Assembly: GCA_025060505.1 (NCBI GenBank)
Contig: JANXBU010000006.1
Coordinates: 301-64,300 of the forward strand
Direction: 5' to 3'
From: Candidatus Calescibacterium sp.
GTDB taxonomy: Bacteria > Calescibacteriota > Calescibacteriia > Calescibacteriales > Calescibacteriaceae
DNA length: 64,000 nucleotides
Positions 27,479 to 36,145 of this stretch are shown here, piece after piece. The translations under genes were made by a program, and so were the position numbers. The notes beneath the pieces were generated by a model, which saw only the letters and a program-made list of their open reading frames with translations, did no database searches and was not told the origin of the DNA. Within the stretch, counting starts at the first letter, position 1. Each line of letters opens with the position of its first letter.

Positions 27479-29089
27479 TTAGCTCTTTTCCTGTTCTTTT
27501 TCAAGAGCTTTTTCAACTTCTTCTTTGAATTTCTCTTTCAGTTCTTCTTTCATTTCTTGTTCAGCTTTTACTGATTTCTTCTTTTCCTCCTCTTCTTTTC
27601 TTCTTTCTTCTTCTTTGTGAATAAGAGTTTCAAGCTCGTTTCTTAAGGTTTCTTCTATTATTTTCTCTCTCCACTTAATAGAAGACTCAAAATATCCTTC
27701 TCTCATTTCAATCTTTACATCTCCTCTTTCAACGGATGGATCCGGTATCACATCTATTTCTGGAGGTATTTGGAAGAATTTCTTGACTGTTTCAAGGTCA
27801 AGGTTGTTTACTCTTATTTTAACTATCTTGAACTCTCTTACTTTTTCAAATGCATCTTTCATAACTCTAACAATAAGCTCTTCGTCTTTCAGAGAATTTG
27901 TCATGAGTATAGATTTTAGTGCAACGAGCGTTAGGTGCAGGACTATTTTTGGGAAGTCATCAGAGAATCTTTCTTTTGCGTAAGCAATTTCATCAGATAT
28001 TTTTCTGAACATTTCAAGAGCATATCTCCCCTCAGATAGGGTCTTCTTGTAAGCATCTTCGTATCCTTTGACTTTTCCTTCTTCTACTCCTTTTTCAAAT
28101 CCTGCTTTAAATCCTTTTTCTTCCGCTTCTTTCTCTATTTCTCTTGAAATGTCAAGTGATCTTGATAGTGATTCATTGAGGAGTCTTTCAGATTCTCTGT
28201 AAGCGTTGTCTATTATTTCTTTCGCTCTTTTTTCTGCTTCTGCAACTATTTTCTTTGCTTCAACTTCTGCTTTTGCAATTATGTCTGACCTTATTCTGTC
28301 TATTATTTCTTGGAGAAAAAGTCTGCTACCTTTTGTTTCGTAAAATTTTCTCACTTCTTCTGAGGGAGTTTTTTTGTCTTCTTTTGGCTTTTCTTCTTCC
28401 ATAGAGATTATTTTAAACTTTTCCTGTAATGTTTGCTTTATGTCTTCTTCCTTCGTTTTTTCAGTTTTATCTTCTTTTACTTCTGGCTCTGCCTCTGATG
28501 GTTTATAAACTGTAAAATCAACTTTATCAGATTTACCGTTCCTGTGATTTTTTTCTTCTCCTTCAACTTCTATTGATATTATGATTTTGCGCTTGATGTC
28601 TTCTCCGCCCTCAACTATTTTCTTCCTACCTTCTATTCTCTCCTTTACATAAGAGTATTCCTTTTCCTCAGATGTTATCTCTTCTGATCTTTCATATTTT
28701 TCCTTTTCAAATTCAGAAAATGTTTTGGGTAGTTCTGGTTCTGCGATAAAGTTTTGCTGTTCTATTTCCTGAAATTCTCTTATATCTTTTTGTATGGGAG
28801 GAGATGCTATGGTTTCTGCAAACTTTTCTGCTGATTCCTCTTGTATGATCTCCTCCTCGGGTATTTCTATTTTCTCTTCAATTTCAAACGTTTCAGGTGG
28901 AGTTATTTCAACTTCTGCAAGAATTTCTGGCTCAAGCGATATTTTTGGGAGTTCTTCTTCTGATTTCTCTTCAACTTCATAAATTTTTTCTACTTCGGTT
29001 TCTTCTTTCTCTTTGTGTATTAATCTCTCTGTAAGCTCATGCTTTTTGCCAGTCAGTATTTCAAACAATGGAACAAATCTTTTTTTCAT
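27479..29089 (-). CDS. fliH: FliH-like flagellar export regulator with a long acidic N-terminal extension
   Basis: 536 residues, more than twice the length of usual FliH (about 230). The C-terminal half shows FliH features: a GxxxG ladder (GFKAGFEKGVEEGKVKG, near residue 325), then a coiled coil, then the FliH/HrpE-type domain (VMKDAFEKVREFKIVKIRVN and DVIPDPSVERGDVKIEM). FliH binds the export ATPase FliI and FliN at the flagellar base. The first roughly 260 residues are a low-complexity region rich in Glu and Lys with repeated PEI/EEK segments and no domain I recognise. The Glu/Lys-rich last 40 residues are also disordered-looking. No fliF, fliI or fliJ is adjacent. Confidence 0.75.
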   Translation of the reverse strand: MKKRFVPLFEILTGKKHELTERLIHKEKEETEVEKIYEVEEKSEEELPKISLEPEILAEVEITPPETFEIEEKIEIPEEEIIQEESAEKFAETIASPPIQKDIREFQEIEQQNFIAEPELPKTFSEFEKEKYERSEEITSEEKEYSYVKERIEGRKKIVEGGEDIKRKIIISIEVEGEEKNHRNGKSDKVDFTVYKPSEAEPEVKEDKTEKTKEEDIKQTLQEKFKIISMEEEKPKEDKKTPSEEVRKFYETKGSRLFLQEIIDRIRSDIIAKAEVEAKKIVAEAEKRAKEIIDNAYRESERLLNESLSRSLDISREIEKEAEEKGFKAGFEKGVEEGKVKGYEDAYKKTLSEGRYALEMFRKISDEIAYAKERFSDDFPKIVLHLTLVALKSILMTNSLKDEELIVRVMKDAFEKVREFKIVKIRVNNLDLETVKKFFQIPPEIDVIPDPSVERGDVKIEMREGYFESSIKWREKIIEETLRNELETLIHKEEERRKEEEEKKKSVKAEQEMKEELKEKFKEEVEKALEKEQEKS

Positions 29090-29400
29090 ACTGATAACTT
29101 AAATATTTTCGTAATCCTGCGAATTATTCTTCAATATGTATCCTGAATTCTTAGAACCTGTCTTTATTTGCTTTTTATTATCGTTAATAAATTTTTCTGA
29201 ATTTAAAAGATTGATATAATCAGTTTCTAATGATCAATTTTTGAATTTTCATATAATCTTTATTTGTGGATTTTTTTGAAGATTTGGTGAATATTTTTTA
29301 ATCTATTTTGTTTTTTCGTAACGATTTACCTTGGTTTTTGCATCCTTTTGTTCTTTCAAATCATTTTTAACTTGAAGATGCTCTAAACAACAGAGCAAAT
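29090..29400. other. Intergenic region with no recognisable gene
   Basis: 311 bases between the fliH start and the end of the DUF2892 gene, both on the minus strand. It is strongly AT-rich with many T runs. I see no ORF worth calling, no RNA gene and no clear terminator hairpin. Confidence 0.5.
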
Positions 29401-29598
29401 CTAATTTTTTTCTCTTTTTAGTGGGCAAGTTGAAATCCCAAGCACTTTGTATAGTGGACAGAAAGAGATGAAACCTGTTGCAAGAGGTATTAATCCTATT
29501 GCTCCGAGCCAATTTTGGGCATATATTCCCCAACCTATTATTGCCAAACCAACTAACACTCTCAGAATTCTGTCAGGCGTTCCTACATTCTTTATCAT
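29401..29598 (-). CDS. DUF2892 family small membrane protein
   Basis: About 65 residues from the internal ATG at 29598 (MIKNVGTPDRILRVLVGLA); the frame also extends to 29616. The motif MxxNVGTxDRxxR at the start, two short membrane helices, and ISFCPLYKVLGISTCPLK at the end are the signature of DUF2892, the membrane module also fused to rhodanese in YgaP. The two cysteines are conserved in the family. The function is unknown, with suspected links to sulfur or redox handling. A TATATT box lies 7 nt upstream of the ATG at 29598, supporting that start. Confidence 0.85.
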   Translation of the reverse strand: MIKNVGTPDRILRVLVGLAIIGWGIYAQNWLGAIGLIPLATGFISFCPLYKVLGISTCPLKREKN

Positions 29599-29605
29599 AC
29601 TGTAA

Positions 29606-29611
29606 AATATA
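29606..29611 (-). promoter_or_regulatory. -10-like box of the DUF2892 gene
   Basis: On the minus strand TATATT is 7 nt before the ATG at 29598, the leaderless spacing seen at other genes here. Confidence 0.4.
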
Positions 29612-29700
29612 TTCAAAAATTCTATATCTTCTGTTTTGACAATTTATTTGTGTTTTTCTAATAAAATGTTCTGTTTTGTTTTTTGATTTAAATTTCTAAG

Positions 29701-30678
29701 ATGGACGAACAGTTAGCTACTCTTGCAGGTGGATGCTTCTGGTGCGTTCAGGAGGCATACGATGGTTTGAAAGGTATAAAGGAAGTTCTATGCGGTTATA
29801 CTGGAGGGTATAAGGAAAATCCAACATACGAGGAAGTTTGTTCTGGAAAAACAGGACATGTCGAAGCTGTTCAGATAAAATTTGATCCAGATGAAATATC
29901 TTATTCGGATATCCTTGATATATACTGGATGATAATAGATCCAAGAGACTCTGATGGACAGTTTGCAGACAAAGGCCCTCAGTATAAACCTGTTATATTC
30001 TACCATACAGAGGAACAGAAAAGACTGGCGGAAGAATCTAAGAAAGATGTGGAGAAGATCTTTGGAACTGTAAATGTTGAGATAAAACCTGCACAAAAAT
30101 TCTACATTGCGGAAGAATATCATCAACAATATTACAGAAAAAATCCAATAAGATACTGTACATACAAGTTCTTTTCGGGAAGGGAACCATTTATAGAAAA
30201 AATGTGGGGAGAAAAGTTTATAAAAAGAAAAAGAGAGCTCAAAGGAATAATGTCGGATGACGAGCTGAAAAGAAAGCTCTCTCCAATTCAGTATAAGGTT
30301 GTAAGAGAAAACTACACTGAACAGCCTTTTCTGAACGAATACTGGAATAACAAGATGGAAGGTATTTATGTTGATATTGTTTCTGGTGAGCCGTTGTTTT
30401 GCTCAAAAGATCAGTTTGATTCCGGTTGCGGTTGGCCTTCTTTCACAAAGCCTCTTGAACCAAATAACATAGTCTACAAAGTCGATACAAGCCATAACAT
30501 GACACGGATTGAGGTAAGGAGTAGAAAAGGAGATAGCCACCTTGGGCATGTCTTTGATGATGGTCCTGCCCCAACGTATCTCAGATACTGTATAAACTCA
30601 GCTGCACTTCGTTTTATTCCAAAAGAGAAGTTAGATGAAGAAGGATACGGAGAATACAAAAAAATATTTGGAGACTGA
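29701..30678 (+). CDS. msrAB: Methionine sulfoxide reductase A/B fusion
   Basis: 325 residues. MsrA (about 1-165) has the catalytic GGCFWC with Cys12 and CGYTGG, and reduces the S-form of methionine sulfoxide. MsrB (about 185-315) has [22 protein letters not shown] and the catalytic Cys297 in [11 protein letters not shown], and handles the R-form. The two CxxC zinc motifs found in many MsrB proteins are missing, so this is the zinc-free type. There is no signal peptide, so the protein is cytoplasmic. It repairs oxidised methionines. It stands alone, divergent from the DUF2892 gene. Confidence 0.95.
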   Translation: MDEQLATLAGGCFWCVQEAYDGLKGIKEVLCGYTGGYKENPTYEEVCSGKTGHVEAVQIKFDPDEISYSDILDIYWMIIDPRDSDGQFADKGPQYKPVIFYHTEEQKRLAEESKKDVEKIFGTVNVEIKPAQKFYIAEEYHQQYYRKNPIRYCTYKFFSGREPFIEKMWGEKFIKRKRELKGIMSDDELKRKLSPIQYKVVRENYTEQPFLNEYWNNKMEGIYVDIVSGEPLFCSKDQFDSGCGWPSFTKPLEPNNIVYKVDTSHNMTRIEVRSRKGDSHLGHVFDDGPAPTYLRYCINSAALRFIPKEKLDEEGYGEYKKIFGD

Positions 30679-30709
30679 AAAATTGAGAATTCTGAATCTA
30701 AATCAAAGA

Positions 30710-31858
30710 TTATACAAAATCAAATAGCTTTCCCTTTATTTCCAACACTGAGTCTGAGCTAATCTCGTGTTCGTTTTTGCCTTTCTCGGTTGAGTCTTGT
30801 ATGAGTACCATATCGCCCATCTGGATCTGCTCCACATCTTTATTTTTTTCTGAGATGTTTTTTTTCAGGATATGGTATTTAAGTTTCTCACCTTTTTCAC
30901 ATGTCCAGAATGAAATCTTCCCCTTTTCTTCTAATCTGTGGCTCACAATCCTTGCAAATCTTTCATCTTTTTCTACCTTGTTTTTTGAAAGAATTATGTA
31001 TGAGAAATTTATATCCGGAACTCTGAGTCTTATCATATTCATAGCTCTTGTAAGATAAAGGGGTGGATTCCATCTTAAACCAAAATGGCACCAATCATCT
31101 TTATTGAGTAGAGGACATTTTTTGTTATGTGTGCATGGTGAGATAATGTATTCTTTGAATTCATCTCTTATTTCCATTATAATCTTTGAGTTTCTGAGTT
31201 TTGATGCTGGTTCAATAAGAATAAAGATACCATCTTCTTTTAGAGATTTTAGAATCCTGTGGCACCATACTTTTATTTCATCTTTGCTATCTCCAAAAAT
31301 CTCATACACTGAAAAAGATGATATTGCAAGATCTGGTTTACTTTCAAATTGTATTCGAGCTGAATCGGAAACATCTGTTGATATATTTACTTTGTAGGGA
31401 AGTTTCTTGGAAATTTCCTCTGAAAGTGCTTTGGCTATCTCTAAAAAAGTAGGCGATATATCTTGAAGGAATAAATTTATTTGATGTGGTTTTGATTCCC
31501 TTTTATGTTTCTTTGCCTCATTTGAGATTTTTTTGAGAATATATAAGAAAGCTGCTGTTGCTGAGCCTGCTCCAGCGGATATATCATATAATGTGAATTC
31601 TGAGCCTATTTTTGATTTGATCAGATCTCTTATCTGATTTATAACAAAATAGTTTGCTGTAAATGTTTTCGGGAAGAAGTAAAATAGATATGATAATACA
31701 TTTTCCAGGGTTTTTGGGTAATCTTGGCCTTTTTGAAATTGTTCAGATAGAATGTATGCTTGTTTTGCAAAGAAATACAGGTTTTCTTTCTTCCAGAGTT
31801 TGAGTATGTTTTCTATAATTTTTTCTATTTCTGCTGGAAAATCAAATGCTTTGGAAAT
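30710..31858 (-). CDS. Rsm22-family methyltransferase-like protein with Fe-S-type cysteines, no canonical start
   Basis: The minus frame is open for 382 codons, from 31858 to the stop at 30710. The SAM-binding region is at about residue 88 (YDISAGAGSATAAFLY), so a start at the GTG at 31309 would remove the whole SAM motif. The segment CTHNKKCPLLNKDDWCHFGL (cysteines at about 242, 248, 257) matches the cysteine cluster of Rsm22 proteins, which are linked to small-subunit ribosome assembly and, in mitochondria, bind Fe-S. No in-frame ATG, GTG or TTG exists between the stop at 31859-31861 and 31309. The first codon is ATT, directly after TTG-TAA. The gene lies 11 nt behind tRNA-Gly and may be cotranscribed with it. 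Confidence 0.75.
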   Translation of the reverse strand: MSKAFDFPAEIEKIIENILKLWKKENLYFFAKQAYILSEQFQKGQDYPKTLENVLSYLFYFFPKTFTANYFVINQIRDLIKSKIGSEFTLYDISAGAGSATAAFLYILKKISNEAKKHKRESKPHQINLFLQDISPTFLEIAKALSEEISKKLPYKVNISTDVSDSARIQFESKPDLAISSFSVYEIFGDSKDEIKVWCHRILKSLKEDGIFILIEPASKLRNSKIIMEIRDEFKEYIISPCTHNKKCPLLNKDDWCHFGLRWNPPLYLTRAMNMIRLRVPDINFSYIILSKNKVEKDERFARIVSHRLEEKGKISFWTCEKGEKLKYHILKKNISEKNKDVEQIQMGDMVLIQDSTEKGKNEHEISSDSVLEIKGKLFDFV

Positions 31859-31869
31859 TTACAAAAGGG

Positions 31870-31941
31870 AGCGGGTAACGGGATTCGAACCCGCGACACT
31901 CGGCTTGGGAAGCCGATGCTCTACCCCTGAGCTATACCCGC
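31870..31941 (-). tRNA. tRNA-Gly (anticodon CCC)
   Basis: A complete cloverleaf on the minus strand. The 7-bp acceptor GCGGGTA pairs with TACCCGC. The D arm is GCTC with GAGC. The anticodon stem TCGGC/GCCGA encloses loop TTCCCAA, giving anticodon CCC (reads GGG). The T arm has the canonical TTCGAAT loop, and the discriminator is T, as usual for bacterial glycine tRNA. The CCA end is not encoded. The methyltransferase-like gene begins within 12 nt downstream, so the two may share a transcript released by tRNA processing. Confidence 0.95.
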
Positions 31942-32039
31942 TTTACTCTTAAATTAACAACTTTTCTCTTTTATCTCTGAATGTCAAGATATTTTTACAA
32001 ATGTAGAAAATCTGAACAACTTTTGCATCGTTAATAGAT

Positions 32040-32777
32040 ATGGGAACTGTTGATGGAGTTCTTCTGCTTGCGGCAGGTAAGGGAGAGAGACTAAAACCAA
32101 TTACAGATAAAATACCAAAGCCGCTTATAAGAATATATGATATTCCCATAATTGTCTTCCCACTTTATTTTCTTGCTAAAGCGGGTTTCAAAAAGATAAT
32201 AGTAAATTTACACCATCTTCCAGATGAACTTGAAGAATTTCTCTTGAAGTTTGGGAGCAAAAATTCAATTGAGTTTATTATCATTAGAGAGAAGGAGCTT
32301 CTGGGAACTGGCGGGACTATAAAGCATGTTTTTGAGAAATTCGGCTTCAGCAGAATTCTTGTTATAAACTCTGACTCGGTTGGAGATTTTGATATTCTTG
32401 GTTTTGTTAATGATTCACAAAAATTCAACTCAATTGCTCATATACTTATTTACAAAGATAGGTCTGTTGGTGGTATTGAATTGCAAAACGAAATTTATGT
32501 AAATATAAAAGGAGAAGGGAAGGGCGGAGATTATGCTTTCTGTGGTGTTCATATAGTAAGCCGAAATATACTTGATTTTCTGGGTAAGAAAAACACTATT
32601 CCTATGTGTATCGTTAGAGATGGTTATATTCCAGCTATTGCGAGCGGTCAGAATATATCGTATTCTATACACAATGGTTTATTTTCCGATGCTGGGACAT
32701 ATGAAAGAATTGATAAGATCAGAGCATTTCCAAAATCTTTCTTCAAAGAGATATCAGATTATTTTGTTTTAGCTTGA
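32040..32777 (+). CDS. Sugar-phosphate nucleotidyltransferase
   Basis: 245 residues with the NTP_transferase fold. The N-terminal LLLAAGKGERLKPITDKIPKP is the nucleotide-binding signature with its pyrophosphate-loop Arg and the conserved Lys. LLGTGGTIKHVFEKFG and INSDSVGDFD (metal-binding Asp) follow. GlmU-like and mannose-1-phosphate guanylyltransferase-like enzymes share these features. The short length without a C-terminal beta-helix suggests a single-domain uridylyl- or guanylyltransferase, possibly of the MurU type, which is inference. It makes an activated sugar for envelope polymers. It stands alone. Confidence 0.8.
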   Translation: MGTVDGVLLLAAGKGERLKPITDKIPKPLIRIYDIPIIVFPLYFLAKAGFKKIIVNLHHLPDELEEFLLKFGSKNSIEFIIIREKELLGTGGTIKHVFEKFGFSRILVINSDSVGDFDILGFVNDSQKFNSIAHILIYKDRSVGGIELQNEIYVNIKGEGKGGDYAFCGVHIVSRNILDFLGKKNTIPMCIVRDGYIPAIASGQNISYSIHNGLFSDAGTYERIDKIRAFPKSFFKEISDYFVLA

Positions 32778-32867
32778 AAAATTCAATAGCTATGCTTATT
32801 ATATATATGTTACGATATACTAGAATAGTGCCATGAAATATTAAATAAAGGGAATAAAAGTTGTCTT

Positions 32868-35564
32868 ATGGGAAAGTTTTTAAAATTTTCGCTTGTAGTT
32901 TTTTCTTTGTTGTTCATATCTTGCAGTAAAAAAGAAGAAGTTGAGCAGATAGATCCACGTGTGCAGAAGGCTTTTGGACTAATAGAGAAAGGATCTTTTC
33001 CGGAGGCCGAAAGGATTATCAGAGAAGTTAGAAAGGAAAATCCGAACGATTGCTATGCTGCATGGGGAACATTTTTCATAGCTATAAAAAGGATAATGGA
33101 TGTTATCAACTCTGTTATATCTTTGTTCAGTGGTTTTGGACAGCTTGGAATTTCACCAAGGATTGATTTTTCATCCGATTTCAGAGAGAAAAATCTTTCT
33201 GACATAATCTCTCTTGCAATTCTCCCAATACTTTCTCCTACAGAAGATATTTCCCAAAGTGTTGCGGTTATAGATGCGAAAAAATGTTATGTTAATGTGT
33301 CTTTACCTTTGGTTATAGGATCTAAATCTTCTCCTATATCAAGCTCGAGGTTAGGTGAGCTCAAGGGTGAAAGGAAAGTCTGGGGCCCCACTGAAGCTGC
33401 TCTTTTGGGGTCGGTAGCTAATATACTAAGTGGAATTTTCAAGTTTTTGCTCGTGATAAATTTCGATATAAACATCTCAAAACTTATTGATTTGCAGTTC
33501 AAAGTAGATCTTAGTTCCCTTATTTCGTTCGGATCATCTCCAGCTCCACAGGATATTCTGAGAGATCTATCTTCTCAGCAGCTTGGTTTTCTGACATCTG
33601 CTCTGTCTTTTAATGTTTATGATACAGCAATATTTTTCGCCAGTTTAGCTTACATATTAGAAGTCTCTCCAGATTTCCTTAAATTGAAACCTGGATCGGA
33701 AGCTAACCTAGATGAAATAGCAAGCCAACTTTCATTAGGGTTCTATCTCTTCAATCAGTTTTTAAAATACATATCTATCTATTCAAATGAGAAAACGATT
33801 ATAGGTTATAAAGATATAGGTAAAAGAGGACTTTCAGCAGATGACGACATATTTCTAAACATATACAATGAAGAAGGGGAACAAGGTTTCTTTGTAAAAC
33901 TTGGAAATTTAGACTTAAAATTAGATGGAATTTTGAGTTCTTTAATTTTAAAACCAATCGTTAATCCGGAATTGAATAAAAAAGTCTCTGACTTCTTTTA
34001 TATTTTTTCAAGAGCTCTTGATATAAATAATCCGAATATAAAGGAGGAGGAAAGGTGGATTGATCTATCGCTTTTGAGCTATGTTTTACCGCTTATAGAG
34101 ATTCCATCTGTTATAAAGTTCAGTCCGAAAAATTTTATTGAAGGTTTAAAGAAGACTCCAGAAGGCCTGAGAGCTATTTTACCAATTTGGTCAGATCTCA
34201 ACAACGATGGCTTCCCGGAGTTTCTTATTGAAGCTGAATCAAGAGATCTTGATCACAGGTTCTGTTTCAGAAAAGAAGATAGGACACAGAAATTCGTAGT
34301 ATATCCCCCTTATATTGTTTTGGGTGATCTCTTACCTGGGAAAAAGAGAGTGAGAATCATCACAACAAGGGGTACTGTGAACACGGATTTTTCCTGCTAT
34401 GTAAGACATGATATTCAGAATGTTGCGGGAAATTTTTCTTTTTACATAGATTCTTCAATTAATGTAAATAATTTACAAATAAGTGCTCAGAGCGTTGAGA
34501 TGCGATTTGATGTTTTTGACTGCTCTTCATATGATACGCAGGTGGAAAAATACTTTGTTTGCTACAGATCTGATCAAGGAGGGTTAATTTCTGGTTCATC
34601 TAATAGACCATACGTTTACATTGAAAATTCATTTTATCCTATTGAGAAAGTTTTTTCTGACCAAAAACTACTTGATATATTTCAGGGAAAGCTGATAATT
34701 TCTTACACACAATCTGTATCTCCTCAAGAATCTGTTGAGGGAAATTGCCAACACAAAAGTTGGGTGAAGCAAAAGTCTTTCAAAGGAGAAGATACTTTCA
34801 GTATGATCATATGTCCATTGAGAAACTATTCTTTGAGCAATACATATTTTTCAGCTCAGGCAAACTTTGAGATATATTCTTGCTTTTATGAATTCAATAA
34901 TTTGTATTTTGTATTTCCGTTTCGTATAAGCGATGAAAATCTTATAGGTGTTACGCCAGATATTCTTCTTACAAGAGGGTTGCTCTCCACAGATGATATG
35001 AAGATTTTATCTGTTGGAAGATACATTCAGGATGGTGAAAAGGCTAAAAATTACATAACTGAGAATATATCTGTTGTAAGGAGTGCTCAAAGATATAGAG
35101 TTTTTTCTTTGTTTTTCACAGATCCAGATGTTTTGAGAGTCAATACGTTAAGAGATTTTCCAATGAACTCTTTTATTGTGCTCGGTTGTTCCACAGTTCT
35201 GCCAAGATGCTTTTATGCTCAGGATTCTCCGCATTTCCCATCAAGAGTTATTTCTCAGGGTATTGTTATTAATCCTAATATAAAGAATGACTGTATGTTT
35301 CCTGATGGTGATTGGTCATACTACTACTTGGCTTTTAGAGATCCTACATTTTTCAATTCAGTCAGAGTGAATGTTGCAAACACAGCTATGATGTGTCAGA
35401 ACGATCCGCAAGACTGGATAGAGCCAGATCAGTACCTCATGAACAAAGTTTTCGCATATATTTTACAAAGAACTCTATCTCCAATTATATCTGTTGTAGC
35501 AAGAATTATTGGAATAATTACCGGAACATATCAGGATATTTCTCAGGGAGAGTATTGTAACTGA
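32868..35564 (+). CDS. Large lipoprotein with TPR-like N-terminus, unknown function
   Basis: 898 residues. It begins with a lipoprotein signal (KFSLVVFSLLFISCSK, lipid Cys at about 19), so it is probably anchored to a membrane outside the cytoplasm. After it comes a TPR-like helical pair (IEKGSFPEAERIIREVRKEN), then long helical segments. Near residue 445, DLNNDGFPEFLIEAE is a Ca-binding-type DxNxDGxxE loop. The C-terminal half has many Cys, often in widely spaced pairs, suggesting disulfides. I recognise no family for the rest. The next gene starts inside its stop (TGATG), so the two are translationally coupled. No Shine-Dalgarno is evident. Confidence 0.6.
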   Translation: MGKFLKFSLVVFSLLFISCSKKEEVEQIDPRVQKAFGLIEKGSFPEAERIIREVRKENPNDCYAAWGTFFIAIKRIMDVINSVISLFSGFGQLGISPRIDFSSDFREKNLSDIISLAILPILSPTEDISQSVAVIDAKKCYVNVSLPLVIGSKSSPISSSRLGELKGERKVWGPTEAALLGSVANILSGIFKFLLVINFDINISKLIDLQFKVDLSSLISFGSSPAPQDILRDLSSQQLGFLTSALSFNVYDTAIFFASLAYILEVSPDFLKLKPGSEANLDEIASQLSLGFYLFNQFLKYISIYSNEKTIIGYKDIGKRGLSADDDIFLNIYNEEGEQGFFVKLGNLDLKLDGILSSLILKPIVNPELNKKVSDFFYIFSRALDINNPNIKEEERWIDLSLLSYVLPLIEIPSVIKFSPKNFIEGLKKTPEGLRAILPIWSDLNNDGFPEFLIEAESRDLDHRFCFRKEDRTQKFVVYPPYIVLGDLLPGKKRVRIITTRGTVNTDFSCYVRHDIQNVAGNFSFYIDSSINVNNLQISAQSVEMRFDVFDCSSYDTQVEKYFVCYRSDQGGLISGSSNRPYVYIENSFYPIEKVFSDQKLLDIFQGKLIISYTQSVSPQESVEGNCQHKSWVKQKSFKGEDTFSMIICPLRNYSLSNTYFSAQANFEIYSCFYEFNNLYFVFPFRISDENLIGVTPDILLTRGLLSTDDMKILSVGRYIQDGEKAKNYITENISVVRSAQRYRVFSLFFTDPDVLRVNTLRDFPMNSFIVLGCSTVLPRCFYAQDSPHFPSRVISQGIVINPNIKNDCMFPDGDWSYYYLAFRDPTFFNSVRVNVANTAMMCQNDPQDWIEPDQYLMNKVFAYILQRTLSPIISVVARIIGIITGTYQDISQGEYCN

Positions 35565-36145
35565 TGCTTCTTAACTCGCTTGTTTTAGTTTTTACACCTA
35601 TTTTTTTTAGTCTTTTCATTTTTTCAGTTTTTGCACATCGTATAGAGCATATTCGGGAACTTTACTTATACATAGGAAGGAGTAAAATAGAACTCAGTAT
35701 CTCATATACTATTCCAGCTGGTGATAGAGCTTTTCAGATAAGAAAGAAGTTTGATACAAACAAAGACGGATTTTTAGATGATTCAGAGCTTGAGTATATG
35801 AGAAGGTTTGTTGCTCATGATGCAGTCAAAGGTTTGAAAATAACATTTCAGGAAAGACCTGTAAACATTTACGCTTACAATATAAATTTGGATCTTGCTC
35901 GCGAATCTGATTCTTCCTTGGAAATATTAAGTTCTTTAACTGTTCCTATTTGGCTTGCTCAAGCTCCGCCACCTCCATATTTCAAAGTAGGGATAATGGA
36001 GGAAAGATTTCATCACACACATATAAAGGTTAAATCAGATTTCAAAGTTAAATTTGAGAGTTCAAAACTTCAGGAAGGAGAGGGAATTTTTTATGGAGAA
36101 ATAAAGAGAGCAAAACCTCTTATTATAAAGGTTTTATGGGAGTAG
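35564..36145 (+). CDS. Predicted exported EF-hand protein, partner of the upstream lipoprotein
   Basis: 193 residues. A hydrophobic N-terminus (residues 3-22) suggests export or a single membrane anchor. DTNKDGFLDDSELE at about residues 64-77 is a complete EF-hand calcium loop with acidic positions 1, 3, 5 and 12. The rest is beta-rich (IGRSKIELSISYTIP, later VKSDFKVKFESSKLQ), and HHTHIKV near 150 is a short His cluster that could bind metal. I recognise no named family. Its ATG overlaps the upstream lipoprotein stop, so the two likely act together. Its last 23 bp overlap the convergent rodA. Confidence 0.6.
   Translation: MLLNSLVLVFTPIFFSLFIFSVFAHRIEHIRELYLYIGRSKIELSISYTIPAGDRAFQIRKKFDTNKDGFLDDSELEYMRRFVAHDAVKGLKITFQERPVNIYAYNINLDLARESDSSLEILSSLTVPIWLAQAPPPPYFKVGIMEERFHHTHIKVKSDFKVKFESSKLQEGEGIFYGEIKRAKPLIIKVLWE

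Noticed and set aside
29303-29533. A 76-residue minus-strand frame overlapping the DUF2892 gene.
   Set aside because: DUF2892 has a clear family signature and promoter spacing; the overlapping frame has neither.
30710-31309. The shorter version of the Rsm22-type gene starting at GTG 31309.
   Set aside because: It would lack the SAM-binding motif, which is encoded in the same open frame further upstream; the longer reading is preferred.
31752-31952. A plus-strand frame across tRNA-Gly (ends RERVTGFEPATLGLGSRCSTP).
   Set aside because: This is the well-known spurious translation of tRNA antisense sequence; the tRNA cloverleaf explains it.
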